Of a DNA stretch of 64,000 bases, positions 16,542 to 23,514 are shown piece after piece. This DNA is from Chersky-267 sp963744115 (GTDB lineage: Bacteria > Chloroflexota > Limnocylindria > Limnocylindrales > CSP1-4), in contig CAVUSI010000003.1 in NCBI GenBank assembly GCA_963744115.1, positions 992,001 to 1,056,000 on the forward strand, given 5' to 3'. A program made the position numbers and the translations under genes. Every line of letters begins with the position of its first letter. Positions within the stretch are counted from its first letter, which is position 1. The notes beneath the pieces were generated by a model that made no database searches, was not told the DNA's origin, and saw only the letters and a list, made by a program, of their open reading frames with translations.

Positions 16542-18577
16542 CGATCGAGCTTGGTCGGGCCGATCCCGGGGATCCCGGCCAGATCCGCCAGGGATCGAGG
16601 ATGCCGTTCGGCGATGGCCGCCAGCGTCGTGTCGTGGAAGATGACATAGGGGGGCACCGCGTCGGCGCGAGCTCGCTCGAGGCGCCACGCTCGCAGCGCC
16701 TCGAACAGCGGCGAGCCCGCCGCGTCCGCGCCGCCCGTCCGCCCGGCGCGGCGCCCGATCCTGGGATCGGTGGTCCCGCTTCGACCGGCGATCCTCGCAT
16801 CGGCGCCCCGGTCGCCCGAGGAGCGCAGCCCGACCGGCACGACCTCGAGCAGGAAGCGCGACCGCCGGCGCTGGGTCGAGCGGCCGTCCCGGACCCTGGC
16901 CGACGACAGCCACAGGTGGACCCGCGCCCGGGTGATCCCGACGTACAGGAGGCGCCGTTCCTCGTCGATCTCGGCGGGGTCGGTCGCCTGGCGGATCGGC
17001 AGGATCCCTTCCTCGAGCGCCGGGAGGAAGACCGCGTCCCATTCGAGCCCCTTGGCCCGGTGATAGGTCAGCAGCTCGACGCCGACGCCGGTCGCGCCAC
17101 TCGCTTCGTCGGACGTTCGGCGTTCGACCTCCGCCAGGAAGTCGTCGAGGCCGACGGCCGGGTCGTCGGCCTGGCTGCGCCGCCCGATGTCGAGCAGCGT
17201 GCCAAGCGCGGCGTGACGCTGGCGCGCCTCCTCGCCTGGAGGCACGACATCGGGCCGGAAGTCGAGCGCTGACGCCCAGATCGCCATCAGCCGGTCGGTC
17301 AGCGGCGGGGCGGGCCCGGCGTCGTCGGCCTGGGCGTCGTGCTTCGTCGCCGGTGCGCCGAGGCGCGCGGAGCGGACGGCTTCGAGCGCCCGGCGGATCT
17401 CCGGACGGGCGAAGAACCGCTCGCCGCGGAGCTGGAAGGCGACACCGGCGGCCCGGAACGCCGCCTCGAACCCGACCAGCTGGGCGTTCGTCCGGACGAG
17501 CACGGCGATCTGCTCGGCCGGGACGCCGGCGTCGATGAGTCGGCGCGACTCCGCGGCGATCGCCAGCTCCTCATCGACGCCGTCGGTGAACTGCCGGATG
17601 ATCGGGGGCGGACCATCGGGCCGGGTCGGCAGGAGCCGCTTCGGCGGGCCGCCGCCGCCCCGCGGCGCAGCGGCCAGCAGGCGGTTGGCGACGTCGAGGA
17701 CCTGCGGCGTCGAGCGGTAGTTCGTCTCGAGCCGGACGACATGCGCCGCGGGGTAGCGTCGCGTGAACCCGGTCAGCCACTCGGACGAGGCGCCGGTGAA
17801 GGTGTAGATCGTCTGGTCCTCGTCGCCCACGACGGCCAGGTCCTCGCGACCGCCGAGCCAGGCGTCCAAGAGCGCCTGTTGGAGCGTGTTCGTGTCCTGG
17901 TACTCGTCGACGCTGAACCATCGGTAGCGAGCCCGGATCTCGTCGGCGGCCGCCGCGTCGTCCTCGATCAGCCGGATCGTCAGCTCGAGCATGTCCTCGA
18001 AGTCGATCCGCCCGGTCCGCGCCTTGGCCGCCTCGTAGCGGCCGTACAGCGGGGCGAACAATCGGGCCGGCAGGGGACCGTCGTGACCATCCGCCTCGGT
18101 CGCCTCCTCGTAGCGGGCCGGGGCGACCCGCCGCGCCTTGGCCCACTCGATCTCACCGGCGAGGTCCCGGACCGCGACGTAGCGGTAGCCACCGGGCAGG
18201 GTCCGGGCGAGGTCGACCAGGATCGCCACCTTGGACTCGAGGATCGTCGGCAGCTCGCCGCCCGATACCCGCGGCCAGAAATGGCGGAGCTGGCGGAGCG
18301 CAGCGGCGTGGAACGTCGCGGCGGTGACACCCGTCCGGCCGAGCGCGGCCAGCCGCTCGCGCATCTCGGTGGCGGCCTTGTCGGTGAACGTGACGACCAG
18401 CACGTGGCTGGGTTCCACGACCCCGGTCTCGAGGGCGTAGGCCACCCGGCGCGAGATCGCCCGCGTCTTGCCGGTCCCCGCGCCGGCCAGGATGCAGACC
18501 GGCCCCCTCGTCGCCTGGACCGCCTCGCGCTGGGCGGGGTCGAGGTCGGACAGCAGGTCGGACGGCAGGTCGAGCAC
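16499..18577 (-). CDS. UvrD/PcrA-like SF1 DNA helicase with C-terminal HRDC-like domain
   Basis: A 692-residue ATP-dependent 3'-5' helicase candidate for repair or recombination. Motifs in order are the Q-motif LDPAQREAV, Walker A AGAGTGKT (31-38), motif Ia VVTFTDKAATEMRERL, motif II VDEYQDTN, motif III VGDEDQTIYTFTGA, motif IV LETNYRS, motif V TYHRAKGLEWDAVFL and motif VI RRLLYVGITRAR. After a low-complexity linker, the last 70 residues form an HRDC-like domain ending in LAGIPGIGPTKLDRYG. This arrangement, shorter than PcrA with HRDC at the end, resembles actinobacterial UvrD2. The GTG at 18577 follows a TAGGAT box by 6 bases and lacks a ribosome site, so a leaderless message is likely. Confidence 0.92.
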   Translation of the reverse strand: MLDLPSDLLSDLDPAQREAVQATRGPVCILAGAGTGKTRAISRRVAYALETGVVEPSHVLVVTFTDKAATEMRERLAALGRTGVTAATFHAAALRQLRHFWPRVSGGELPTILESKVAILVDLARTLPGGYRYVAVRDLAGEIEWAKARRVAPARYEEATEADGHDGPLPARLFAPLYGRYEAAKARTGRIDFEDMLELTIRLIEDDAAAADEIRARYRWFSVDEYQDTNTLQQALLDAWLGGREDLAVVGDEDQTIYTFTGASSEWLTGFTRRYPAAHVVRLETNYRSTPQVLDVANRLLAAAPRGGGGPPKRLLPTRPDGPPPIIRQFTDGVDEELAIAAESRRLIDAGVPAEQIAVLVRTNAQLVGFEAAFRAAGVAFQLRGERFFARPEIRRALEAVRSARLGAPATKHDAQADDAGPAPPLTDRLMAIWASALDFRPDVVPPGEEARQRHAALGTLLDIGRRSQADDPAVGLDDFLAEVERRTSDEASGATGVGVELLTYHRAKGLEWDAVFLPALEEGILPIRQATDPAEIDEERRLLYVGITRARVHLWLSSARVRDGRSTQRRRSRFLLEVVPVGLRSSGDRGADARIAGRSGTTDPRIGRRAGRTGGADAAGSPLFEALRAWRLERARADAVPPYVIFHDTTLAAIAERHPRSLADLAGIPGIGPTKLDRYGEELISVVVRAG

Positions 18578-18583
18578 CGGGCC

Positions 18584-18589
18584 ATCCTA
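18584..18589 (-). promoter_or_regulatory. -10 hexamer TAGGAT, leaderless start
   Basis: On the minus strand TAGGAT ends 6 bases before the GTG at 18577 of the UvrD-like gene. No Shine-Dalgarno sequence is present. Confidence 0.6.
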
Positions 18590-18640
18590 GCCGCGCCGGC
18601 TCATCCGGCCCTCGCCAGAGCGCGTTCGGCCGAGCTCGGC

Positions 18641-18646
18641 TATGCT
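18641..18646 (+). promoter_or_regulatory. -10 hexamer TATGCT of the DEAD-box helicase gene (long leader)
   Basis: TATGCT lies about 125 bases before the likely GTG start at 18772. This leaves one of the longest 5' leaders in the window. Confidence 0.5.
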
Positions 18647-18727
18647 CCGGCCCTCGTGTTCGTCGGGCGCCTCCGGTCTGCGCCCCGGTCTTCCCACCGT
18701 TCGATCCCGATCATCCGATGCCCTGAC

Positions 18728-18756
18728 CGGGCCCCGCGACCGTGCGGGAGGGCCCG
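18728..18756 (+). promoter_or_regulatory. Leader hairpin directly before the ribosome site
   Basis: CGGGCCC at 18728-18734 pairs with GGGCCCG at 18750-18756, with an inner CGC/GCG stem (35-37 with 44-46). The structure ends three bases before the AGGAG at 18760-18764. In RNA it could occlude or present the ribosome site; regulation is inference. Confidence 0.4.
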
Positions 18757-18771
18757 TCCAGGAGTCTCATC

Positions 18772-20421
18772 GTGTCCTTCGCACCCCTCGGGCTGGAGCC
18801 CGAGCTTCTCCGCGCGGTCGCCGACCAGGGCTATACCGTGCCCACCGCCGTCCAGGCCGAGGCGATCCCGCTGGTCCTCGACGGCCGCGACGTCCTCGCC
18901 GGCGCCCAGACCGGCACCGGCAAGACCGCAGCCTTCGTCCTGCCGATCCTCCAGATCCTCGTCGGCCGGCCGCCATCGGGTGCCACGCCATCGGGTGCCA
19001 CGCACCAGGGCTCGTCCGATCCGCGCGACCGCGCCCGGCGCGACGCCTCGCGTCCGGCCGTCCGGACCCTGATCCTCACGCCGACCCGCGAGCTGGCCAT
19101 CCAGGTCGAGGAGAGCGTCCGGACCTACGGCGCTCGCCGACCCGTCCGGTCCGCGGTGATCTACGGCGGCGTCGGCTTCGACGCCCAGGTCCGGGCGCTG
19201 CGGGCCGGCCCGCCGATCGTCGTCGCAACGCCCGGTCGGCTGCTCGACCACGTCGGGCAGGGCACGATCGACCTCTCCCGGGTCGAGATCCTCGTCCTCG
19301 ACGAGGCCGACCGGATGCTCGACATGGGGTTCATCCGCGACATCCGCAAGATCATCGCCCTGCTTCCGGCGCGTCGACAGAACCTGCTCTTCAGCGCGAC
19401 GTTCTCCGACGAGATCCGGCGCCTGGCCGACGGCATCCTCGACCGCCCGGCCCACGTCCAGGTCACTCCGCGGAACACGACGGTCGAGCTCGTGCGGCAG
19501 GTCGTCCATCCGGTCGATCGCGAGCGCAAGCGGGAGCTCCTGAGCCACCTGATCCGGTCGGGCCGGATCGACCAGGCCCTCGTCTTCACCCGGACGAAGC
19601 ACGGGGCCAACCGGCTCGCCGAGCAGCTCGAGCGAGACGGCATCGCCGCCGCGGCGATCCACGGCAACAAGAGCCAGCCGCAGCGCAACCGGGCCCTGGC
19701 CGACTTCAAGGCGGGCCGTGCGGCGATCCTGGTGGCGACCGACATCGCCGCCCGCGGGATCGACATCGACGCGCTCCCGCATGTCGTGAACTTCGAGCTG
19801 CCGATGGCGCCCGAGGACTACGTCCATCGGATCGGTCGGACCGCCCGGGCGGGGATGGACGGCGATGCCGTGTCGCTGGTGTGCGTCGACGAGCAGAAGC
19901 TCCTGTGGCAGATCGAGACGCTCCTGCGGACCAAGATCCAGGTCGAGGTCGTCGAGGGTTTCGAGCCCGATCGCTCGGTCCGTCCGCAGCCGATCGTCCT
20001 GCGTTCGGCCGTCGGGCGCGGCGGGGCCCCGGCGCGGTCGGGTCGCCCCGCCCCCGCGAACCGATCCGGGTACGCGCCCGCCCATCGACCTCAGCATCAC
20101 GCTGCCGCCGGACCGCGCGAGGTCACCTCGGGACCGCATCACGGGCCCGCCGGACGCCAGGCAGCGGGGCGCCGGCCCGGGCAGTCGATCGGCGCGTACG
20201 CGCCCGCCGGACGGTCGGACGATCGGACGGGTCGGCAGCCGTCGTCCCGCCCGAACGGTCCGCAAGGACCGCGCGCCAACCGCCCGACGCACCACGGCCC
20301 GACCTCGCTCCCCGTGGGTCAGCGTCCGATCACCGCGATGCCCGGTGAGCGCCTGGCGAGAGCGGCCGCCCCGCGGAACGACGGATCCGTCGGCCGGCGC
20401 CCGGACGAGCGCCATCGCTGA
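18772..20421 (+). CDS. DEAD-box ATP-dependent RNA helicase
   Basis: A 549-residue RNA remodelling enzyme of the RhlE/CsdA type, acting in ribosome assembly or RNA decay. Motifs: Q-motif PTAVQ (24-28), Walker A AQTGTGKT (45-52), PTRELA, TPGR, DEAD in LVLDEADRMLDMGF, SAT in FSATFSDE, and VI in YVHRIGRTARAG. Between motifs I and Ia is an inserted Ser/Thr/Arg-rich segment coded partly by a perfect 15-bp tandem repeat (PSGATPSGAT). The last 130 residues are a basic, low-complexity Arg/Gly/Pro/His tail, probably RNA-binding. The GTG at 18772 is chosen for its AGGAG at 8 bases; a GTG ten codons earlier has no ribosome site. Confidence 0.92.
   Translation: MSFAPLGLEPELLRAVADQGYTVPTAVQAEAIPLVLDGRDVLAGAQTGTGKTAAFVLPILQILVGRPPSGATPSGATHQGSSDPRDRARRDASRPAVRTLILTPTRELAIQVEESVRTYGARRPVRSAVIYGGVGFDAQVRALRAGPPIVVATPGRLLDHVGQGTIDLSRVEILVLDEADRMLDMGFIRDIRKIIALLPARRQNLLFSATFSDEIRRLADGILDRPAHVQVTPRNTTVELVRQVVHPVDRERKRELLSHLIRSGRIDQALVFTRTKHGANRLAEQLERDGIAAAAIHGNKSQPQRNRALADFKAGRAAILVATDIAARGIDIDALPHVVNFELPMAPEDYVHRIGRTARAGMDGDAVSLVCVDEQKLLWQIETLLRTKIQVEVVEGFEPDRSVRPQPIVLRSAVGRGGAPARSGRPAPANRSGYAPAHRPQHHAAAGPREVTSGPHHGPAGRQAAGRRPGQSIGAYAPAGRSDDRTGRQPSSRPNGPQGPRANRPTHHGPTSLPVGQRPITAMPGERLARAAAPRNDGSVGRRPDERHR
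18973..19002 (+). repeat. 15-bp perfect tandem duplication inside the DEAD-box gene
   Basis: CCATCGGGTGCCACG occurs twice head to tail, in frame, coding PSGAT twice. It lies in an insertion between helicase motifs I and Ia, a surface position that tolerates length change. Confidence 0.9.
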
Positions 20422-20441
20422 GGAACGGATCCCCGACGCGG

Positions 20442-20455
20442 GCCGCCGGGGCGGC
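20442..20455. terminator. Possible bidirectional hairpin between convergent genes
   Basis: GCCGC at 20442-20446 pairs with GCGGC at 20451-20455 around a CGGG loop, in the 57-base gap between two convergent genes. There is no T tract on either side, so only weak support as a terminator. Confidence 0.3.
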
Positions 20456-20478
20456 GGGTCGCGGACCGCGAGGCCGGC

Positions 20479-21024
20479 TCAGTGCCGGTGGAACCGTTCC
20501 ATCAGGGCGGTGACCGCGTCTCGGGCCTCGCGCCAGTCGGGCTGATCGCCGACGAGGCTCGCCGCGCTCGTGCCCCAGCGGCTGAGCTGGCTCATCGCCG
20601 TCACGACCGCGTCGTGCTGGATCGCCCGCCGCCGGCCGGCGTCGAAGACCCCGGTGACCAGGTAGCGTCGGACGATGTCGAACGGCGCGTCCCACCGGCC
20701 GACCCGGATCCGGTCACCGTGGCGGAGCGATTCGAGCCACTCGTCGTCGCCGACCGGGTAGCGTTCGTGCTCGATGAGATGGTCAGCGATCGGGACGCTC
20801 CGCCCCGTTCCGGCCAGCGACGGCAGGAGTCCGTCGTCGCCGACGGTGGCGTAGCAGACGTGACAGGTCGGCAGCGCGACGTCATCACGCGGAGAACCGC
20901 CGAATGGGATGCCGCAGCGAGGGCAGACCGTCGCACCGGGGCGTGACGGCGCCCGTCCGCACTGCCGGCACGAGGTGCCGCCGGCGCGAGGGGCCGAGGG
21001 CTGCTCGCCGCGAGTGGTCAGCAT
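20479..21024 (-). CDS. Protein with N-terminal zinc ribbons, function unknown (181 aa)
   Basis: The N-terminal third carries three Cys pairs: SCRQCGRAP, VCPRCGIPF and TCHVCYATV. The first two make a double zinc ribbon and the third looks like a half-site. The rest is a soluble region with an aromatic and charged pattern (HGDRIRVGRWDAPFDIVRRYLVTGVFDAG) and a helical C-terminus (REARDAVTALMERFHRH). I do not recognise the family. The ATG at 21024 begins just past the stop region of a possible 15-codon upstream reading frame (21018-21065), and a TACGGT box lies at 21074-21079. The gene converges on the DEAD-box gene with a 57-base gap. Confidence 0.6.
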   Translation of the reverse strand: MLTTRGEQPSAPRAGGTSCRQCGRAPSRPGATVCPRCGIPFGGSPRDDVALPTCHVCYATVGDDGLLPSLAGTGRSVPIADHLIEHERYPVGDDEWLESLRHGDRIRVGRWDAPFDIVRRYLVTGVFDAGRRRAIQHDAVVTAMSQLSRWGTSAASLVGDQPDWREARDAVTALMERFHRH

Positions 21025-21065
21025 CGCGCCGACGTGGACGGCGCGGACGTGGACGGGAGGGTCAT
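21018..21065 (-). CDS. Possible 15-codon leaderless upstream ORF
   Basis: An ATG at 21065 sits 8 bases after a TACGGT box and opens a 15-residue frame (MTLPSTSAPSTSARC). It ends in a TGA overlapping the ATG of the zinc-ribbon protein (ATGCTGA). If translated it would couple translation to the main gene. Its sequence is two copies of a short repeat (CGTCCACGTC), so coincidence is possible. Confidence 0.25.
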   Translation of the reverse strand: MTLPSTSAPSTSARC

Positions 21066-21073
21066 CGCACCCG

Positions 21074-21079
21074 ACCGTA
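21074..21079 (-). promoter_or_regulatory. -10 hexamer TACGGT
   Basis: On the minus strand TACGGT lies 8 bases before the ATG of the possible upstream ORF at 21065 and about 50 bases before the zinc-ribbon gene start. Confidence 0.35.
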
Positions 21080-21158
21080 GCCGGGCCGGCCCGGCGTCGG
21101 CATCCCCCGTTCGGCGTACCGGGGCAGCGCTGTTCGTCCCGGGTCGCCGACAGGCGCC

Positions 21159-21821
21159 CTACGACCGCGTCGCAGCCTCCGGACCCCGGACGTACAGCGC
21201 GACCTGCCAGAGCGGGCCGCGGCGGAGCACGTGTCGCTCGAACCCGGCATCGCGGATCAGCCGATCCATCTCCATCTCTCGATGGACGTGGATCCGGAAG
21301 CCATCCCGGGTGAGCCGGTGGACGACGTTGAAGAGCCGAGCCCCGGCCCGGGTCCACCACGCGTCGCGCGGGTAGACCACGCCGAGCATCCGCCGGGCGT
21401 GGTGCGCCGACCGACCGAGGAGCTCGGGCATCACTGCGTAGCAGCACACCACCCGGACGAGCGTCACGACGTCCGCAGTCGGGACCTCCGGGGCCAGCGT
21501 CACGAAATCGCCCTCGCGCTGGACGATCCGGTCGGCCAGCCCGCGTCGCTCGGCCTCGCGGCGAGCGACGGCGATGAACGCCGGAGATGCGTCGACCGAG
21601 ACGGCCGAGGACGCCCCCACGGTCAGCAGCTCGAATTGGACGACCCCGACACCGCCGCCGATGTCCAGCACCGTCGCGGCATCGATGCCTTGCGCCCGGA
21701 TGGCCTCGACCAGGAGTCGGGTCGGACCGTCCGGGCCGTCCGCGATGTAGCGCTTCAGGTCGCGTGCGGCCATCCGGTCGGAGAAGACGTTCTGGTGGCC
21801 CGAGCAGTCGCAGCTCGCCAT
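21159..21821 (-). CDS. SAM-dependent class I methyltransferase
   Basis: A 220-residue Rossmann-fold methyltransferase. Motif I is VLDIGGGVGVVQFELL (about residues 49-64), followed by the acidic strand end SAVSVDASPAFI, motif post-II RIVQREGDFV, and TADVVTLVRVVCCYAVMPEL for motif IV. It begins MASCDCSG, an unusual cysteine pair ahead of the fold. The acceptor is unknown; the C-terminal RDAGFERHVLRRGPLWQVALYVR strand pattern resembles small-molecule methyltransferases. Start at 21821 is supported by a TAGACT box 7 bases upstream and no ribosome site. It is divergent from the AGPS-like oxidase gene, with start codons 52 bases apart. Confidence 0.85.
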   Translation of the reverse strand: MASCDCSGHQNVFSDRMAARDLKRYIADGPDGPTRLLVEAIRAQGIDAATVLDIGGGVGVVQFELLTVGASSAVSVDASPAFIAVARREAERRGLADRIVQREGDFVTLAPEVPTADVVTLVRVVCCYAVMPELLGRSAHHARRMLGVVYPRDAWWTRAGARLFNVVHRLTRDGFRIHVHREMEMDRLIRDAGFERHVLRRGPLWQVALYVRGPEAATRS

Positions 21822-21828
21822 GGCCGGC

Positions 21829-21834
21829 AGTCTA
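21829..21834 (-). promoter_or_regulatory. -10 hexamer TAGACT, leaderless start
   Basis: On the minus strand TAGACT ends 7 bases before the ATG at 21821 of the methyltransferase gene. No ribosome site is visible. Confidence 0.6.
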
Positions 21835-21873
21835 CGCCTCGCCCCCGGCGCCGCGATGCGGCACCATGGCCGC

Positions 21874-23514
21874 ATGACCCGACGCTGGAACGGCTGGGGC
21901 GACGACGGGATCGTCGGCAAGGTGCCGGGCGGCGCGATCTCCCAACTCGAGGGCCTGGTCGGGCCCGGTCGGCCGACGCCCGACGCGACCCTCGCCGACG
22001 TGGTCGGCGTCCTGCCCGCCGGCCGGCTTCCGGACCATCCACTGGTCTCAGCCGGCCCGGAGGACCGCGTCCGGCACGCGCGCGGCCAGAGCCTCGGCGA
22101 CTGGGTGGCGTTGCGGAGCGGGTCGCTCGGGCGAGTCCCCGACGGCGTCGGTCGCCCCTCGTCGTCGGCCGAGGTCCGGCAGCTGCTCGACTATGCCCGG
22201 GAGGTCGGCGCCACGGTCGTGCCCTACGGCGGCGGCACCACCGTCGTCGGTGGGCTCTCGCCGTCGGACCTCGGTCCGCCGCACGGGAGCGATCCGCCGG
22301 TCCTCGTCGTCGACCTCGAGCGCCTGGCCGGCCTGCGCGCGTTCGACGCGCCGAGCGGCCTGGCGTCGTTCGGCGCCGGCGTCACGGGCCCCGCGCTCGA
22401 GTCGGCGCTGAAGGCCCACGGTCGGATGCTCGGCCACGAGCCGCAGTCCTGGGAGTACTCGACGCTCGGCGGCTGGGTCGCGACGCGCTCCTCCGGGCAG
22501 CGCTCGCTCGGCTTCGGTCGGATCGAGGCGCTGTTCGCCGGCGGGCGGCTCGAGGCTCCGGCAGGGACGCTCGAGCTGCCGACCCACCCGGCGTCGGCGG
22601 CCGGGCCGGACCTGCGGCAGGTCGTGCTCGGCTCGGAGGGCAGGCTCGGGATCGTGACCGAGGCGACCGTCAGGACGGTCCCGATCCCCGAGTACCAGCG
22701 GACCCTCGCCCTGTTCGTCCCGGATTGGGGCGCGCGATGGAGATCCTGGTCGAGCTGGCCGGTGCCCGGTTGCCGTTGGCGATGGTCCGCATGTCGACCC
22801 AGGACGAGACGCGGACGACCCTCGCCATGGCGGGCCGTCGCGCGGCGGGTGGGTCTGGCCATGCGCTGGGTCGGTCTTCGCGGGGGCGGTGCCGACCCGT
22901 GCCTGCTGTTGCTCGGCCTCGCCGGCCAGACCCGGATCGCCGAGGCGACCGCCGGTCTCGCCTCGAAGATCGTCCGGCACCACGGTGGCGTGCCGGCGCC
23001 GGATGCGTTCGGGCGCCAGTGGGACGCCGGGCGCTATCTCCAGCCCTACCTCCGGAACACGCTGTGGGAGGCCGGCTATGCGGTCGACACGCTCGAGACC
23101 GCGACGGACTGGACCCGAGCGCCGGCGCTCGCCGCGGCGCTCGTCCAGACCCTGAACGCCGGTCTCGACGGCGAGAACGAGCGCGTCCACGCCTTCGCCC
23201 ACCTGTCCCATGTCTACTCGTCGGGCACGAGCATCTACGTCACCTACATCTTCCGCCGATCGCCGCGACCCGAGGGGACGTACCGGCGCTGGCTCACCCT
23301 GAAGACGGCGGCGAGCCGGACGATCGTCGAGCACGGAGGGACGATCAGCCACCAGCACGGTGTGGGCCGCGATCACGGGCCGTACCTGGCGGTCGAGAAG
23401 GGGGAGCTCGGGATGGCCGCCCTCCGCGATCTCGCGGCCCGCTTCGACCCGGGCGGGCTGATGGATCCGGAGGTCCTCCTGGGCGCGAACGGCCGATCCG
23501 AAGACGGGACATGA
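21874..23514 (+). CDS. FAD-binding oxidase, alkyldihydroxyacetonephosphate synthase-like (two compensating frameshifts)
   Basis: A 546-residue VAO/PCMH-family flavoprotein. The FAD-binding domain shows VVPYGGGTTVVGG and the STLGGWVATRSSGQRSLGFGRIE signature; the C-terminal domain holds GGTISHQHGVGRDHG, the histidine motif of alkylglycerone-phosphate synthases. Between about 22733 and 22849 the family sequence (MEILVELAGARLPLAMVRMS, then TQDETRTTLAMAGRRAA) is in another frame: one base appears missing near 22730-22737 and one surplus near 22847-22849. After repair it rejoins at VGLAMRWVGLRGGG. It overlaps the FGGY kinase start by ATGA. Role inferred: ether-lipid or glycerol-derivative metabolism; it could also oxidise a hydroxy acid. 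Confidence 0.87.
   Translation: MTRRWNGWGDDGIVGKVPGGAISQLEGLVGPGRPTPDATLADVVGVLPAGRLPDHPLVSAGPEDRVRHARGQSLGDWVALRSGSLGRVPDGVGRPSSSAEVRQLLDYAREVGATVVPYGGGTTVVGGLSPSDLGPPHGSDPPVLVVDLERLAGLRAFDAPSGLASFGAGVTGPALESALKAHGRMLGHEPQSWEYSTLGGWVATRSSGQRSLGFGRIEALFAGGRLEAPAGTLELPTHPASAAGPDLRQVVLGSEGRLGIVTEATVRTVPIPEYQRTLALFVPDWGARWRSWSSWPVPGCRWRWSACRPRTRRGRPSPWRAVARRVGLAMRWVGLRGGGADPCLLLLGLAGQTRIAEATAGLASKIVRHHGGVPAPDAFGRQWDAGRYLQPYLRNTLWEAGYAVDTLETATDWTRAPALAAALVQTLNAGLDGENERVHAFAHLSHVYSSGTSIYVTYIFRRSPRPEGTYRRWLTLKTAASRTIVEHGGTISHQHGVGRDHGPYLAVEKGELGMAALRDLAARFDPGGLMDPEVLLGANGRSEDGT

Noticed and set aside
22737..22850. A separate small gene starting at the ATG at 22737
   Set aside because: The frame continues the AGPS-like domain exactly between its flanking segments, so it is a frame-displaced part of that gene and not an independent gene.
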